Shown: positions 1 to 8,963, numbered from the stretch's first letter. The stretch is DNA of 64,000 nt from Alteromonas sp. CI.11.F.A3 (GCF_032925565.1 NZ_CP136708.1:868001-932000), one strand, 5' to 3'. Notes: generated by a model not told the origin, from the letters alone. Made by a program: numbers and translations.

Positions 1-1
1 T

Positions 2-1303
2 ATACCTGCGACCAATGCAGAAATTGACAGACACAACGTTACTGCCATATACCCTTCACGAGCCTTGGCTGATACTAAAACCGCTGGCGTAATGTGCTTT
101 ATCGACATGGACAGGTTTAAGTTAGTGAACGACAGCTGTGGTCACCCCGCTGGCGACAAGTTACTTCAAGAAGTGTCTACTATATTTAGGCAGCACATTA
201 GTGATAAAGACTTACTTGCCCGCATAGGCGGTGATGAGTTTTGTATTATTTATCATGAACAGCCTCTCGATAAAGTAAAAGTAAAGCTCGATAAGCTGTT
301 AAAGGCCATCTCTACTTATCGATTTATGTATGGAGATAAACTATTTTTCGTTGGTGCAAGCATTGGTGTCATTGAAATAAACCCTCAAGAACATAACGCG
401 GCAGAGCTTATAAAGGCCGCTGATAATGCCTGTTATAAGGCCAAGCATTTAGGACGAAACAGATACTTTGTCTATCACGCTCAAGATGCACAGCTAGGCA
501 TGGATAGCAGCGAAAATGACGTACTGCACACCCTGCATAAAGCGCTTCAGTTCGATGGTTTTGAACTATATAGCCAGGCCATTATGCCGCTTAATAGCAT
601 AGGTGAAGACACGGCCACCGCGCTTGAACACTATGAAATATTGCTACGCTTGACGGGAAGCGACGGCAGCCTTATTAGCCCAGGTTTATTTATTCCTCTT
701 GCCGAGCGTCATGGCTTAATGAACAAAGTGGACTATTGGGTGGTAGATAATACGTTAAAGACGTTGGAGGCCAATCCGTTGCACGTAGACAATGTGGCTA
801 AAGTGGCCATTAACTTGTCTGGGATTACCCTTGGTGACGAAATCACTTTGTTGAAAATTACCCAGCGGCTTCAAGGCACCACAGTACCTCTAGAAAAAAT
901 CTGCTTTGAAATCACCGAGACCACCGCAGTCACTAACTTAAGTGCGGCAAAGCATTTTATCTCTACGCTTCGAGCAATAGGCTGTAGCTTTGCCCTCGAC
1001 GATTTTGGTGCGGGCATGTCGTCGTTCACCTACCTTAAGAACTTGGATGTAGACTACGTCAAAATTGACGGCTCCTTTGTTCGAAATATTGTTCACGATC
1101 CAATCGATCATGCTACAGTTACCGCGATAAATAACATTGCTCACAGTATGGGTAAGCAAACGGTGGCGGAGTTTGTGGTAGATACCGCAACGGCAAATGT
1201 ACTAAAGGTATTGCAGGTAGACTACGGTCAAGGTTTTGCCTTAGATAAGCCCCAGCCCCTTGCTCATCGCGTACAGTGGCTTACAAAACTCGTGTCTGTT
1301 TAG
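2..1303 (+). CDS. GGDEF-EAL c-di-GMP turnover protein, 5' end cut by window
   Basis: The reading frame is open to the left edge, so the N-terminus lies outside the window; the TTG at 65 is only the first possible internal start. Counting from that TTG, an intact GGDEF motif sits at residues 55-59 (RIGGDEF), with no RxxD inhibitory site five residues upstream. An EAL domain follows: EIL at 191-193 in place of EAL, NLSG at 250-253, EITE at 282-285, DDFG at 312-315 and KIDG at 333-336. The EAL family allows the middle residue to vary, and the metal- and substrate-binding acids are present, so phosphodiesterase activity is plausible alongside possible cyclase activity. Any sensor domain is not visible. 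It would act in the cytoplasm or at the inner membrane, setting c-di-GMP. The PH-domain gene begins 9 bases after its stop, so the two may be co-transcribed. Confidence 0.9.
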   Translation: MPATNAEIDRHNVTAIYPSRALADTKTAGVMCFIDMDRFKLVNDSCGHPAGDKLLQEVSTIFRQHISDKDLLARIGGDEFCIIYHEQPLDKVKVKLDKLLKAISTYRFMYGDKLFFVGASIGVIEINPQEHNAAELIKAADNACYKAKHLGRNRYFVYHAQDAQLGMDSSENDVLHTLHKALQFDGFELYSQAIMPLNSIGEDTATALEHYEILLRLTGSDGSLISPGLFIPLAERHGLMNKVDYWVVDNTLKTLEANPLHVDNVAKVAINLSGITLGDEITLLKITQRLQGTTVPLEKICFEITETTAVTNLSAAKHFISTLRAIGCSFALDDFGAGMSSFTYLKNLDVDYVKIDGSFVRNIVHDPIDHATVTAINNIAHSMGKQTVAEFVVDTATANVLKVLQVDYGQGFALDKPQPLAHRVQWLTKLVSV

Positions 1304-1312
1304 GAGAATAAA

Positions 1313-1687
1313 ATGGGCTTATTTGACACCTTGCTAGGTAACGCTAGTGAAACCAGCGCTGAAGCGGTAAATGAAGAACTCTCACCCATACTGGCTGAAA
1401 ATGAAACCGTCACCGCCGCATTTAAACTAGTAAGAGATTTAAGTGTATTTACCAATAAGCGTTTGATTCTTATTGATAAGCAAGGACTAACAGGCAGAAA
1501 GGTGAACTACCACTCTATCCCTTATAAGTCGATCACGCAGTTTGTGGTAGAAACGGCAGGCCACTTCGATACCGATGCAGAATTAAAAATATGGTTATCA
1601 GGTAAAAGTGATGCTATCGAAATTGAGTTAAGTAAAGCGTCGGCGCAAGATGTGCAGAAGAACTTAGCCAATCAGATGTTCGCCTAA
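1313..1687 (+). CDS. Bacterial PH domain protein (bPH_1/YvbH-like)
   Basis: A 124-residue soluble protein. The pattern around residues 35-75 (LVRDLSVFTNKRLILID, then IPYKSITQFVVE) is typical of the bacterial pleckstrin-homology fold (PF08000 type), in which a short beta-barrel is closed by a C-terminal helix. No signal peptide or TM segment is seen. Members are small cytoplasmic proteins of mostly unknown function; ligand binding is not established. It starts 9 bases after the GGDEF/EAL gene with a GGAG-type ribosome site (taggagaataaaATG), suggesting one transcript. A strong terminator follows. The family call is good; the role is unknown. Confidence 0.8.
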   Translation: MGLFDTLLGNASETSAEAVNEELSPILAENETVTAAFKLVRDLSVFTNKRLILIDKQGLTGRKVNYHSIPYKSITQFVVETAGHFDTDAELKIWLSGKSDAIEIELSKASAQDVQKNLANQMFA

Positions 1688-1754
1688 CGCTATATTTTCT
1701 TATTACCGGCCTAGGTTTAACGGCGGGTTAAAAAAGAATAAGCGAAGTATAAAT

Positions 1755-1792
1755 AAAAACGGCGGTGCTTTTAAAAGCACCGCCGTTTTTTT
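1755..1792. terminator. Bidirectional rho-independent terminator
   Basis: Perfect 18-bp inverted repeat (arms 1755-1772 and 1773-1790) with a GC-rich core, ACGGCGGTGC, and A/T runs at both ends. It lies between convergent genes (PH protein on +, DPP-IV on -) and should stop transcription both ways. Confidence 0.9.
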
Positions 1793-1829
1793 ATTAAAAC
1801 CTTTTTTCAAAGCTTAAAAATCTAAAACC

Positions 1830-4049
1830 TTATTGCTCAGGCGTTAAATTTCTATCGAAGAAGTTAGTAATGGTTTTGTACAAATGGATCCCCGTTTGCT
1901 TGCCACGAATACTGTGCTTCTTACCTGGGTAATCCATGGTTTCAAATGGAATTGCCAAATCCTGAAGGTGCTTGTATAGCATCGTAGAGTGGGTGAACAA
2001 CACATTGTCGTCAGCCATTCCGTGATAAATCAGCAAATCACCCTTTAAGTCTTTTGCGTATGGGAATACGGAAGAGGCTGTGTACGCATCATCATCGGTG
2101 TTAGGGTTACCCATATAGCGTTCGGTGTAATGGGTGTCGTATAAGCGCCAGTCGGTAACCGGTGCACCAGATACGCCTGCTTGGAAGTAATCACCCGCTT
2201 TAAACATGGTCATTAGGGTCATGTAACCGCCATAACTGTGGCCATGAACACCAATACGATTAGCATCTACGTACGGTAGGGTACGTAAAAACTCAACACC
2301 TGCTACTTGATCGTCAACTTCAATAAAGCCCATTTTCTTGTAGATAGGATCTTCAAATGCTTTACCACGGTAGTTAGAGCCGCGGTTATCAAGGGTAAAC
2401 ACCACATAGCCTTTATCTACCCAATGCTGCATCAGCAGTCCACGGTTACCTGCCCAGCTATTCGTCACAACTTGCGCGTGTGGACCACCGTAAAGATACA
2501 CAATAACAGGGTGTTTCTTTTCAAGGTTTTCAGGTTTGTAAATACGGTACTTTAAGGTTGCGCCATCTTTGGTGGTAATGTCACCAAATTCAGGTTTAGT
2601 CCACGTATCCATATAAGCATGTAGCGGGTGGCCTTCTTCAACTTTGTTTTCTTCAAGCCATGTAATACGCTTGCCAGAAGCATCATTTAAACTCACTTGG
2701 GCAGGTGAATTAATGGTAGAGAAACGGTCGATAAAGATAGAAGCATCTTTACTAAACGATACGCTGTGATAAGCACCTTCATTGGTAATACGTGAAATAT
2801 CACCGCCGTCTAATGACACTGAATAGGCGTGGCTTTCAAGCGGTGTGTCTTTACGACCCGCAAAGTAAATTCGGTTACTCTTGGCATCAACCGCTTCAAT
2901 GTTATCAACTACCCAATCGCCTTGGGTTAGCTGACGCACTAACTTACCGCTGTTCTCATAAAGGTAAAGGTGCTTGAAGCCATCTCGTTCAGAAGCCCAG
3001 ATAAACTGGTCTGAGTCAGACAAAAAGTACAAATCGTTATGCAAGTTAACCCAGGTATTACTGGTTTCGCTTAACAACACGTTCTGCTTTTCTGATGGTA
3101 CGTTGTATGCTCTAAGCTCAAGCGTTTGTTGGTCGCGAGTCTGCCACTGATACGTGAAGGTTTCACTGTTAGGCATCCACTTACCGCGGGCAAGGTAAAT
3201 GTCTTTGTCTTCGCCTAAATCTACCCATCTACGTGCACCATTATTGATGTTTTGAATAGCCAGTTCAACAAGCACATTATTGGTGCCTGCTTTAGGGTAT
3301 TTCTGTTCAATGGTTTTAATATCGTCGGCATAAATTTCAGAACGAGAAATGACATCTACAGGGCTTTCATCTACTTTGGTAAATGCAATAAAGCTTTCAT
3401 CTGGAGACCACCAGTAACCGGTCATTCTGCCCATTTCTTCTTGGGCAACGAATTCGGCCATACCAAATTTAATGTTACCGCCGCCTTCTTTTGTGATGGC
3501 GGTTTCTTTACCTGACTCAATATGTTTTACAAACAAGTTTTGGTCGCGAATGAAAGAAATGTAATTTCCTTTAGGAGAAAGCTTAATATCAGTTTCGAAT
3601 ACGTCGGTATCAAGAAGTTGCTTTGCCCCTTTTTCGCCGAGCTTGTGGTAATACACATCACCACCAAGCGGGAAAAGGAGTGCCTTACCGTCTGCAGACC
3701 ATTGATAGCTTACAATACCGCTACCCGATAAACGCATACGTTCGCGGCGGGCTTTTTCTTCGTCGCTTAACACTTCTTCGCCACTTTGAAGGTCATTCGA
3801 GTCAAATAAAAGGCGGGTTTCCCCACTGTCTATATGGTATTCCCATAAATCGAGACGTTCATAATCGGTCTGTTTTCCTTTTAAGAACGTAACTCTTTCT
3901 CCATCAGGAGAAACTTTAAGTGCGCGAGGCGCATTGCCATCAAGGGAAGGAGAAGCGAAAATACGCTCAATATCGAGCGGTTCGGCCTGTACAGCTGTAG
4001 AGAGCATAGCGGCTCCTATTAAAAGGGCTTTTTTCATTTTTATCTGCAT
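1830..4049 (-). CDS. Dipeptidyl peptidase IV (S9B family), exported
   Basis: 739 residues with an N-terminal signal peptide (hydrophobic core about 7-20, ending AVQA). The beta-propeller region carries the paired-glutamate segment AQEEMGRMTGYWWSPDE that in DPP-IV anchors the substrate amino terminus. The C-terminal alpha/beta-hydrolase domain has the nucleophile elbow GHSYGGYM (Ser605), an acid in HGMADDN (Asp680/681) and His712 in KKHS. This fits cleavage of X-Pro dipeptides from peptides in the periplasm or at the cell surface, as part of peptide scavenging. The next internal Met (4037) gives an equally good signal peptide, and neither start has a strong ribosome site. The gene is divergent from the TIP30-like gene, with about 60 bases between them. 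The family is secure; precise specificity is inferred. Confidence 0.92.
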   Translation of the reverse strand: MQIKMKKALLIGAAMLSTAVQAEPLDIERIFASPSLDGNAPRALKVSPDGERVTFLKGKQTDYERLDLWEYHIDSGETRLLFDSNDLQSGEEVLSDEEKARRERMRLSGSGIVSYQWSADGKALLFPLGGDVYYHKLGEKGAKQLLDTDVFETDIKLSPKGNYISFIRDQNLFVKHIESGKETAITKEGGGNIKFGMAEFVAQEEMGRMTGYWWSPDESFIAFTKVDESPVDVISRSEIYADDIKTIEQKYPKAGTNNVLVELAIQNINNGARRWVDLGEDKDIYLARGKWMPNSETFTYQWQTRDQQTLELRAYNVPSEKQNVLLSETSNTWVNLHNDLYFLSDSDQFIWASERDGFKHLYLYENSGKLVRQLTQGDWVVDNIEAVDAKSNRIYFAGRKDTPLESHAYSVSLDGGDISRITNEGAYHSVSFSKDASIFIDRFSTINSPAQVSLNDASGKRITWLEENKVEEGHPLHAYMDTWTKPEFGDITTKDGATLKYRIYKPENLEKKHPVIVYLYGGPHAQVVTNSWAGNRGLLMQHWVDKGYVVFTLDNRGSNYRGKAFEDPIYKKMGFIEVDDQVAGVEFLRTLPYVDANRIGVHGHSYGGYMTLMTMFKAGDYFQAGVSGAPVTDWRLYDTHYTERYMGNPNTDDDAYTASSVFPYAKDLKGDLLIYHGMADDNVLFTHSTMLYKHLQDLAIPFETMDYPGKKHSIRGKQTGIHLYKTITNFFDRNLTPEQ

Positions 4050-4109
4050 ATTTTTAACTGTCGAATGGTTGATTGTAGAGAAACTGTCTTAGGATACAAG
4101 GTACTAAGT

Positions 4110-4730
4110 ATGAAAACCGCAATGGTGCTAGGAGCGACCGGATTAGTGGGACGAACGTTGGTAAATATACTTTTACAGGACCGTCGCTACAGCGAAGTAA
4201 CCTGTTTGGTAAGAAAACCGCTGCCGTCCAGCCAGTTTGCCGATCCATATAACAGGCTGAAACCTGTGGTTATCGATTTTGATAACCTGCAAAATTACCA
4301 AGGATATTTTGGTGTCGATCACGTGTATTGCTGTTTGGGTACCACGCTCAAACAAGCGGGCTCTAAATCGGCGTTTAGGCGTGTTGATTTTGAATACGTG
4401 CATATTGCCGCGCAACTAACTCGAGCACAGCGAACCGGTAGTTTCGTATGGATCTCAACGGTAGGGGCAGATGCCAAAAGCAGTAATTTTTATTTGCGGG
4501 TGAAAGGTGAGTTAGAAAACGCGATAATGCGTATGCCTCAGCTTCCTCATGCGGCGGCAGTTCGTCCTTCACTTCTGTTAGGCACGCGAAGCGAATCTCG
4601 CACTCTAGAAGATGTGGCACAAAAAACCGCACCAGTTTGGAAAATGCTAATGCAAGGGCCGTTAAAGAAATATCGACCCGTGCATGCGGTTGATGTAGCA
4701 AGAAACATGATGACAAGGCAAAAGTGGTAG
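4110..4730 (+). CDS. NAD(P)-binding oxidoreductase of the HTATIP2/TIP30 type
   Basis: About 206 residues from the chosen ATG (MKTAMVLGATGLVG); a longer frame from 4065 adds 15 residues that do not resemble the family. The N-terminal Rossmann motif is GATGLVG. The middle has CLGTTLKQAGSKSAF, VDFEYV and FVWISTVGAD, followed by YLRVKGELE. This order and the YxxxK pair match the TIP30/CC3-like atypical short-chain dehydrogenases. The bacterial members have no assigned substrate. It is cytoplasmic with no membrane segment. It is divergent from DPP-IV and followed by trmN6 after an A-rich spacer. The fold and cofactor class are confident, the reaction unknown. Confidence 0.82.
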   Translation: MKTAMVLGATGLVGRTLVNILLQDRRYSEVTCLVRKPLPSSQFADPYNRLKPVVIDFDNLQNYQGYFGVDHVYCCLGTTLKQAGSKSAFRRVDFEYVHIAAQLTRAQRTGSFVWISTVGADAKSSNFYLRVKGELENAIMRMPQLPHAAAVRPSLLLGTRSESRTLEDVAQKTAPVWKMLMQGPLKKYRPVHAVDVARNMMTRQKW

Positions 4731-4749
4731 GGCAGAGCACAGCGCATTA

Positions 4750-4797
4750 AAAAGCCAAAACCAAAACCAAAAACAAAAAACAAAAACCAAAAAATAG
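4750..4797 (+). repeat. A/C-rich low-complexity tract (CCAAAA-like units)
   Basis: A run made almost only of A and C with imperfect CCAAAA/CAAAAA units, between the oxidoreductase stop and the trmN6 ribosome site. It is not a terminator (no dyad). It may leave the trmN6 leader unstructured, or be a slippage-prone tract. Confidence 0.6.
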
Positions 4798-4816
4798 AAA
4801 TATAAAGAGAACCACC

Positions 4817-5539
4817 ATGTTTCGCTGTAAGCAATTCGTTGTTAATCAAACCAATTGTGCCATGAAGGTAAATACCGACAGTATGATTTTAGGCAGTTGG
4901 GCTAAGCCCAATCAAGGTGCCCATATTCTTGATATCGGCACCGGCACGGGTATTCTTGCGCTAATGATGGCGCAACAGTCTATCCCATCGGCCAAAATTA
5001 CCGCTATCGATATTGATAAAGGGGCTGCATTACAAGCAAGCGCTAACGTTGCTGCTTCGCCTTGGCCAACAAAAATAACCGTGCAGCATACCAAGTTGTC
5101 CGACTTAGCCGCGGATATCGCTTTCGATTTCATCGTGTCTAACCCGCCCTATTTCGAACAGGTTAAAGGCGATAGCCACGCCTACCAATTACAAAGTGAA
5201 ATAAGAGAACATGCTAGGCAAACTGTTTCACTCACCCCTGCAGAGCTTCTTTCGTTTGTTGCTGAAACACTTACCCCTACTGGTGAGTTCTATTGCCTTT
5301 ATCCGTTTGCCCGAGAGGTCGAAATTATAGGCATGGCTGCTGAGTTAGGTTTATCCACAAATCGTATATTAAGAGTGCAGCACAATGACCAGCGAAACCC
5401 TTATGTAACGGTATTTTGTATGAGCAAGCAACAGAACCATAAACAGAAAGACATTGAACACCTGGCGATTAGAGATGGCGCCGGAGATTATTCAAGTGGT
5501 TTCAAAGCGCTCTGCCGCGAATTTTATTTACGCTTTTAA
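4817..5539 (+). CDS. trmN6: tRNA1(Val) (adenine(37)-N6)-methyltransferase
   Basis: 240 residues, the usual size for the YfiC/TrmN6 family. The start FRCKQFVVNQTNCAMKVNTD is characteristic of the family. Next come the SAM-binding motif I DIGTGTGILAL (about 40-50), the acidic motif II AIDID and the adenine-N6 methylase motif IV NPPY (about residue 112). It methylates N6 of A37 in tRNA1-Val using S-adenosylmethionine, in the cytoplasm. The ribosome site AGAG lies just before the ATG. The downstream YgjV-like gene starts 15 bases after the stop, so the two are probably co-transcribed, though no functional link is evident. High confidence by motif and length. Confidence 0.93.
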   Translation: MFRCKQFVVNQTNCAMKVNTDSMILGSWAKPNQGAHILDIGTGTGILALMMAQQSIPSAKITAIDIDKGAALQASANVAASPWPTKITVQHTKLSDLAADIAFDFIVSNPPYFEQVKGDSHAYQLQSEIREHARQTVSLTPAELLSFVAETLTPTGEFYCLYPFAREVEIIGMAAELGLSTNRILRVQHNDQRNPYVTVFCMSKQQNHKQKDIEHLAIRDGAGDYSSGFKALCREFYLRF

Positions 5540-5554
5540 CAAAGGTAGTTAGGC

Positions 5555-6061
5555 ATGTTGATTGTAGCTGAAGCGTTCGGTGCCATTGCCGTCGTACTTA
5601 ATTTTATTGGTTATAGGCAAAATAGTGTTGAGCGCTATTTGTTTATCTCTGCATTTGCTTTGCTGAGCTTAAGCGTACACTTTTTTATGCTTGATGCCAT
5701 GGCTGCCGGCGTGGGTACATGCTTAGCGGGGTTACGTAATTTTATCGCCATTAAAAATCGTAGCCGATGGGTACTGTTTATTTTTGTGGCCGCCAATATC
5801 CTGTTCATGCTGTATGAGTGGTTTATTTTGCACCATGACTGGAACATTTTTATTGCCTATGCCTCATCACTTATCTTTACGATAGGCTCAATTGTGTTAA
5901 GAGAGACAGATAAAATAAGGCGTTATTTCTTGCTCGCAGAAACATTAGGGCTCATGTACGCCCTATCAGTAGGCAGTATTTTTGGTACTATTTTTAATAT
6001 CAGTAACTTATTTAGTATTGTGACAAAGATGATTAGTGATAGAAAGAAGGTAAACCATTAG
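5555..6061 (+). CDS. YgjV-family inner membrane protein
   Basis: 168 residues, nearly all hydrophobic, with five to six TM segments and short charged loops. The opening segment (EAFGAIAVVLNFIGYRQ) and the AGLRNFIAIKNRSR stretch match the Imp-YgjV family of small bacterial inner-membrane proteins, whose function is unknown. The start has a weak GGTAG-type site. It follows trmN6 closely. A short AGGTTTTT/AAAAACCT hairpin at 6079-6095 lies just after it and may act as a weak terminator. Confidence 0.78.
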   Translation: MLIVAEAFGAIAVVLNFIGYRQNSVERYLFISAFALLSLSVHFFMLDAMAAGVGTCLAGLRNFIAIKNRSRWVLFIFVAANILFMLYEWFILHHDWNIFIAYASSLIFTIGSIVLRETDKIRRYFLLAETLGLMYALSVGSIFGTIFNISNLFSIVTKMISDRKKVNH

Positions 6062-6154
6062 TCTAAAAGGGCTGCACGAGGTTTTTAAAAAACCTTTTAA
6101 AACATTGCGTTATGCTTTCTACTTTATGCTAATAAGCCAAAGTTGAATTTAATC

Positions 6155-6257
6155 ACACCACTTCAATGGGTATAAAGAATCATCTGAGGGTATCAGGCCC
6201 CAGATTTTTACCTTGCAAGAGAATTTATAAACTCTTCCGTAGTTTGAGAAGTGGTGT
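6155..6257 (+). ncRNA. Candidate structured 5' leader (three-way junction) before the cellulose operon
   Basis: Read directly: a perfect 10-bp closing stem pairs ACACCACTTC (6155-6164) with GAAGTGGTGT (6248-6257). Inside are two hairpins: ATCTGAGG/CCCCAGAT (6182-6189 with 6198-6205, one mismatch, 8-nt loop) and AAGAG/CTCTT (6217-6221 with 6232-6236). The 3' strand of the closing stem lies immediately before the ATG at 6263 and covers the only purine-rich stretch that could serve as its ribosome site. That geometry resembles a translational riboswitch or an RNA-binding-protein target. I could not match it to the GEMM c-di-GMP riboswitch core. Function is inferred from position and pairing only. 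Confidence 0.4.
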
Positions 6258-6262
6258 ATTTT

Positions 6263-6766
6263 ATGAATGTAGTGAACTTGCACGCTCATCGAGTGACATC
6301 GCTTGCCGAGCGTCATATTGATGAAGCAGCCGAGCCCTGTGCGAAGCTGATTGGTGGTCAATCTAAAGAAGAGACCGAACAACTTTGGAAAAAACGTCTT
6401 AACTTATATGTTAATGCAGAAAAAAAGTTGTTAAAAATTAAACGACTGCGTAAAGTAACAGGGGTTGTTACCTTAGCTTGTATGGGAGCATTATTTTTCT
6501 CTTTGTACATGGCGCCTATTCTTACTCCTTTCGTGTTTTTTAGTATGGTAGCGGTAATGGCACTGGGCGTGGCAACGTATCCTGCTTGGTTTTTATTGGG
6601 GCGTAGTAGCCAGAAAACTCGCGATAGCATTTCTCGAATGTTTTACCAGAGTAACCACGAGCTCGAAATTGCAGACGGTAAGGTTACGTTAATCAATAGA
6701 GCAAGCTATGCTAACGTGACTCACGTTAATATTTTGGATAGTAACCTTGGGCAATTCGTTAACTAA
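6263..6766 (+). CDS. Unknown two-TM membrane protein, first gene of cellulose operon
   Basis: I do not recognise this 167-residue protein. A charged N-terminal half (about 1-65, including a Glu/Lys-rich helix KEETEQLWKKRLNLYVNAEKK) leads into two adjacent TM segments (about 70-92 and 95-112). A polar C-terminus of about 55 residues follows. It is not BcsQ, BcsE, BcsF, BcsG or BcsR by sequence or size. The layout (small two-TM protein beside a GT2 polysaccharide synthase) is like that of PgaD/HmsS next to PgaC, but no sequence relation is claimed. It overlaps bcsA by 20 bases, so translation is likely coupled. A GTG at 6251 is a possible alternative start; ATG 6263 was preferred because the GTG lies inside the leader stem. 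Confidence 0.75.
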   Translation: MNVVNLHAHRVTSLAERHIDEAAEPCAKLIGGQSKEETEQLWKKRLNLYVNAEKKLLKIKRLRKVTGVVTLACMGALFFSLYMAPILTPFVFFSMVAVMALGVATYPAWFLLGRSSQKTRDSISRMFYQSNHELEIADGKVTLINRASYANVTHVNILDSNLGQFVN

Positions 6767-8963
6767 CAAGCATCACACTCGTTATCTTCTAATTGCCCTA
6801 TTTATTGCCTCAACGCTCCTAGGATTACTGCTTCTTGCCCCTATGGACGCAGCAGGCCAGCTAATCTCTTCTTCTGTTATTCTGGTTATCATTTCAATAT
6901 GTAGCCGTGAAGCAAATTTCGCACAACGATTTCAATATTTCTTTAGAACACTCGCGCTGGTACTCGGCGTCGCTATTACTTTGCGCTATTTATTCTGGCG
7001 GGGCTTGTATACCCTTTCAGCCACTGACGTGTTTTCATTTATTGCGATATGGCTTCTTTTTCTAGCTGAAATTTATGCTGGAATTACTTCGATACTGGGG
7101 TGTATTGTAAATGTATTCCCACTTAGTCGCCCTCAGCTTACTCTTGATGATATAGATAAAACACAGTTACCCACTGTGGATGTCATGATCCCCACCTACA
7201 ACGAATCACAAGATATTCTAGAGATAACCATCCGTGCAGCCAGAGTGATGGATTACCCTGCTGATAAAGTCAGCATTCACCTGTTAGATGACGGCGGCAC
7301 TGACGAAAAAATTAACCAAGCAGACCCACAAAAAGCGCAAATAGCTGTGGAGCGACGTGCAGAATTAAAAGCGCTCTGTGAAAGGTTGGGAGTAACCTAC
7401 CATACCCGCGCGCAGAACCTGTACGCAAAAGCCGGAAATGTGAACAGTGCCATCAATAATACCTCCGGCGAGCTCATTGTTATCTTAGATGCTGACCACG
7501 TCCCCACTAGCGACTTTTTAAGCCGAACCGTGCCTTGGATGGTTAAAAAAGAAAAAGTGTTCTTGGTACAAACCCCTCACTTTATGGCTAACCCAGACCC
7601 CGTCGAACGAAACTATTTCTCGGCGTTTACCCGCATGCCCTCTGAAAACGACATGTTTTACGGCACTATTCAAAAAGGTTTAGATTACTGGTCTAGCTCG
7701 TTTTTTTGTGGGTCGGCCGCGCTATTGCGTCGAGCACATTTAGAATTGGTAGGGGGCATTTCGGGAGAATCTATCACTGAAGACGCAGAGACAGCCCTCG
7801 ATTTACATAAAATGGGCTATGAATCAGTGTATGTTGATCGCCCAATGGTAAGCGGATTAGCGCCAGAAACCTTTGATGCTTTCATCCAGCAACGTATGCG
7901 CTGGGCACAGGGTATGACCCAAATTTTATTGCTGAAAAAACCCTATAACGCGAAAGGCTTGTCTTGGTATCAACGTGTTGGCTACATGAGCTCTATTATG
8001 TTTTGGCTGTTTCCCTTCGCACGGGTTGTCTTTCTGTTAATGCCGCTGGGTTACTTGGTGTTTGGCCTACAGGTTTACCATGCCTCAATGATGGAAATTC
8101 TAGCGTTTACCATGCCCCACGTTGTTGCAACCTACATGATTTCCACCATGCTATTTGGGCGAACCCGATGGCCGCTGGTCTCTGAGTTGTACGAAATACT
8201 ACAATGTGCTTTTACACTGATGGCGCTCATCAAAGTATTTTTAAAGCCTCGCGCGCCCTCATTTGTGGTTACTCCCAAAGGGGAGAGTTTAGATAAAAAC
8301 TTTGTTTCGCCACTTTCTAGCGTGTTTTACTGGATAACCGCACTACTTTCGTTTGCCATGATTATCGGCATTTATAAATTCATTAATGAACCGCTTACCC
8401 GAGAGCTTACACTCGTTGTATTACTGTGGAATGGTTTTAATTTATTGCTGTTGTTCAGCGCTATGAGTGTATTGCTTGAGCGTAAACAGCTTCGAAGCCA
8501 ATCGCGACTACCCGCCACTGATAACGTTGTGATTAGAACGCACGAAGGACAAGCCTGGGTAGGGGAGTTAAACGACTTGTCTTCTAGTGGGGTAAAAATT
8601 CAGATTAGGGGGGATTTACCGATGATTTCTTCTAATGTGGTATTAAGTTCGTGGGCAGAGGCACTAAATACTAATGTAGATTTACATCTTAAAGTGGTTG
8701 AATTCGATAGCAATAAGAAGACCTTACGTGCAACGTTTAATCCACAAAGTGATGTGGAACGAAATAACGTTGTGGCCTATTGTTTATGTGACAGTAGGCG
8801 TTGGCAATCGTTTCAACGACGCCGAACTCGTCCAATATCATACTGGTTTGGTATGCGACATGTTTTAAATGTAGGGCTAGGTCCTATATTTGCTCATCTG
8901 TTTTTTTTACTAAAGAAACTTCTTCTACGATTAAAATTGCGTACTGGGGTATTGAAGGAATAA
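6747..8963 (+). CDS. bcsA: Cellulose synthase catalytic subunit with PilZ domain
   Basis: 738 residues. About four N-terminal TM helices come first, then a GT2 domain with the processive-synthase signature: DDGG (181-184), DADH (248-251), TED (344-346) and QQRMRW (381-386). More TM helices follow, then a C-terminal PilZ domain with RKQLR (579-583), Arg587 and DLSSSG (610-615), the residues that bind cyclic di-GMP in BcsA. It polymerises UDP-glucose into beta-1,4-glucan and passes the chain across the inner membrane with BcsB. No ATG is available near the N-terminus, so the start is a TTG at 6747 preceded by GGATAG and lying inside the upstream gene; the first ATG (6843) would remove the first TM helix. 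BcsB begins 2 bases after the stop. Very confident family call. Confidence 0.96.
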   Translation: MGNSLTNKHHTRYLLIALFIASTLLGLLLLAPMDAAGQLISSSVILVIISICSREANFAQRFQYFFRTLALVLGVAITLRYLFWRGLYTLSATDVFSFIAIWLLFLAEIYAGITSILGCIVNVFPLSRPQLTLDDIDKTQLPTVDVMIPTYNESQDILEITIRAARVMDYPADKVSIHLLDDGGTDEKINQADPQKAQIAVERRAELKALCERLGVTYHTRAQNLYAKAGNVNSAINNTSGELIVILDADHVPTSDFLSRTVPWMVKKEKVFLVQTPHFMANPDPVERNYFSAFTRMPSENDMFYGTIQKGLDYWSSSFFCGSAALLRRAHLELVGGISGESITEDAETALDLHKMGYESVYVDRPMVSGLAPETFDAFIQQRMRWAQGMTQILLLKKPYNAKGLSWYQRVGYMSSIMFWLFPFARVVFLLMPLGYLVFGLQVYHASMMEILAFTMPHVVATYMISTMLFGRTRWPLVSELYEILQCAFTLMALIKVFLKPRAPSFVVTPKGESLDKNFVSPLSSVFYWITALLSFAMIIGIYKFINEPLTRELTLVVLLWNGFNLLLLFSAMSVLLERKQLRSQSRLPATDNVVIRTHEGQAWVGELNDLSSSGVKIQIRGDLPMISSNVVLSSWAEALNTNVDLHLKVVEFDSNKKTLRATFNPQSDVERNNVVAYCLCDSRRWQSFQRRRTRPISYWFGMRHVLNVGLGPIFAHLFFLLKKLLLRLKLRTGVLKE

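Noticed and set aside
4375..4740. Minus-strand frames opposite the oxidoreductase gene (also 4173-4415 and 4547-4849)
   Set aside because: No recognisable domain or ribosome site; overlapped by a gene with clear motifs.
4750..4797. CRISPR or satellite array
   Set aside because: Units are too short and irregular, with no spacers; just A/C-rich low complexity.
6155..6257. GEMM-I c-di-GMP riboswitch
   Set aside because: The conserved GEMM core sequence is absent although a stem-junction is present; kept only as an unclassified structured leader.
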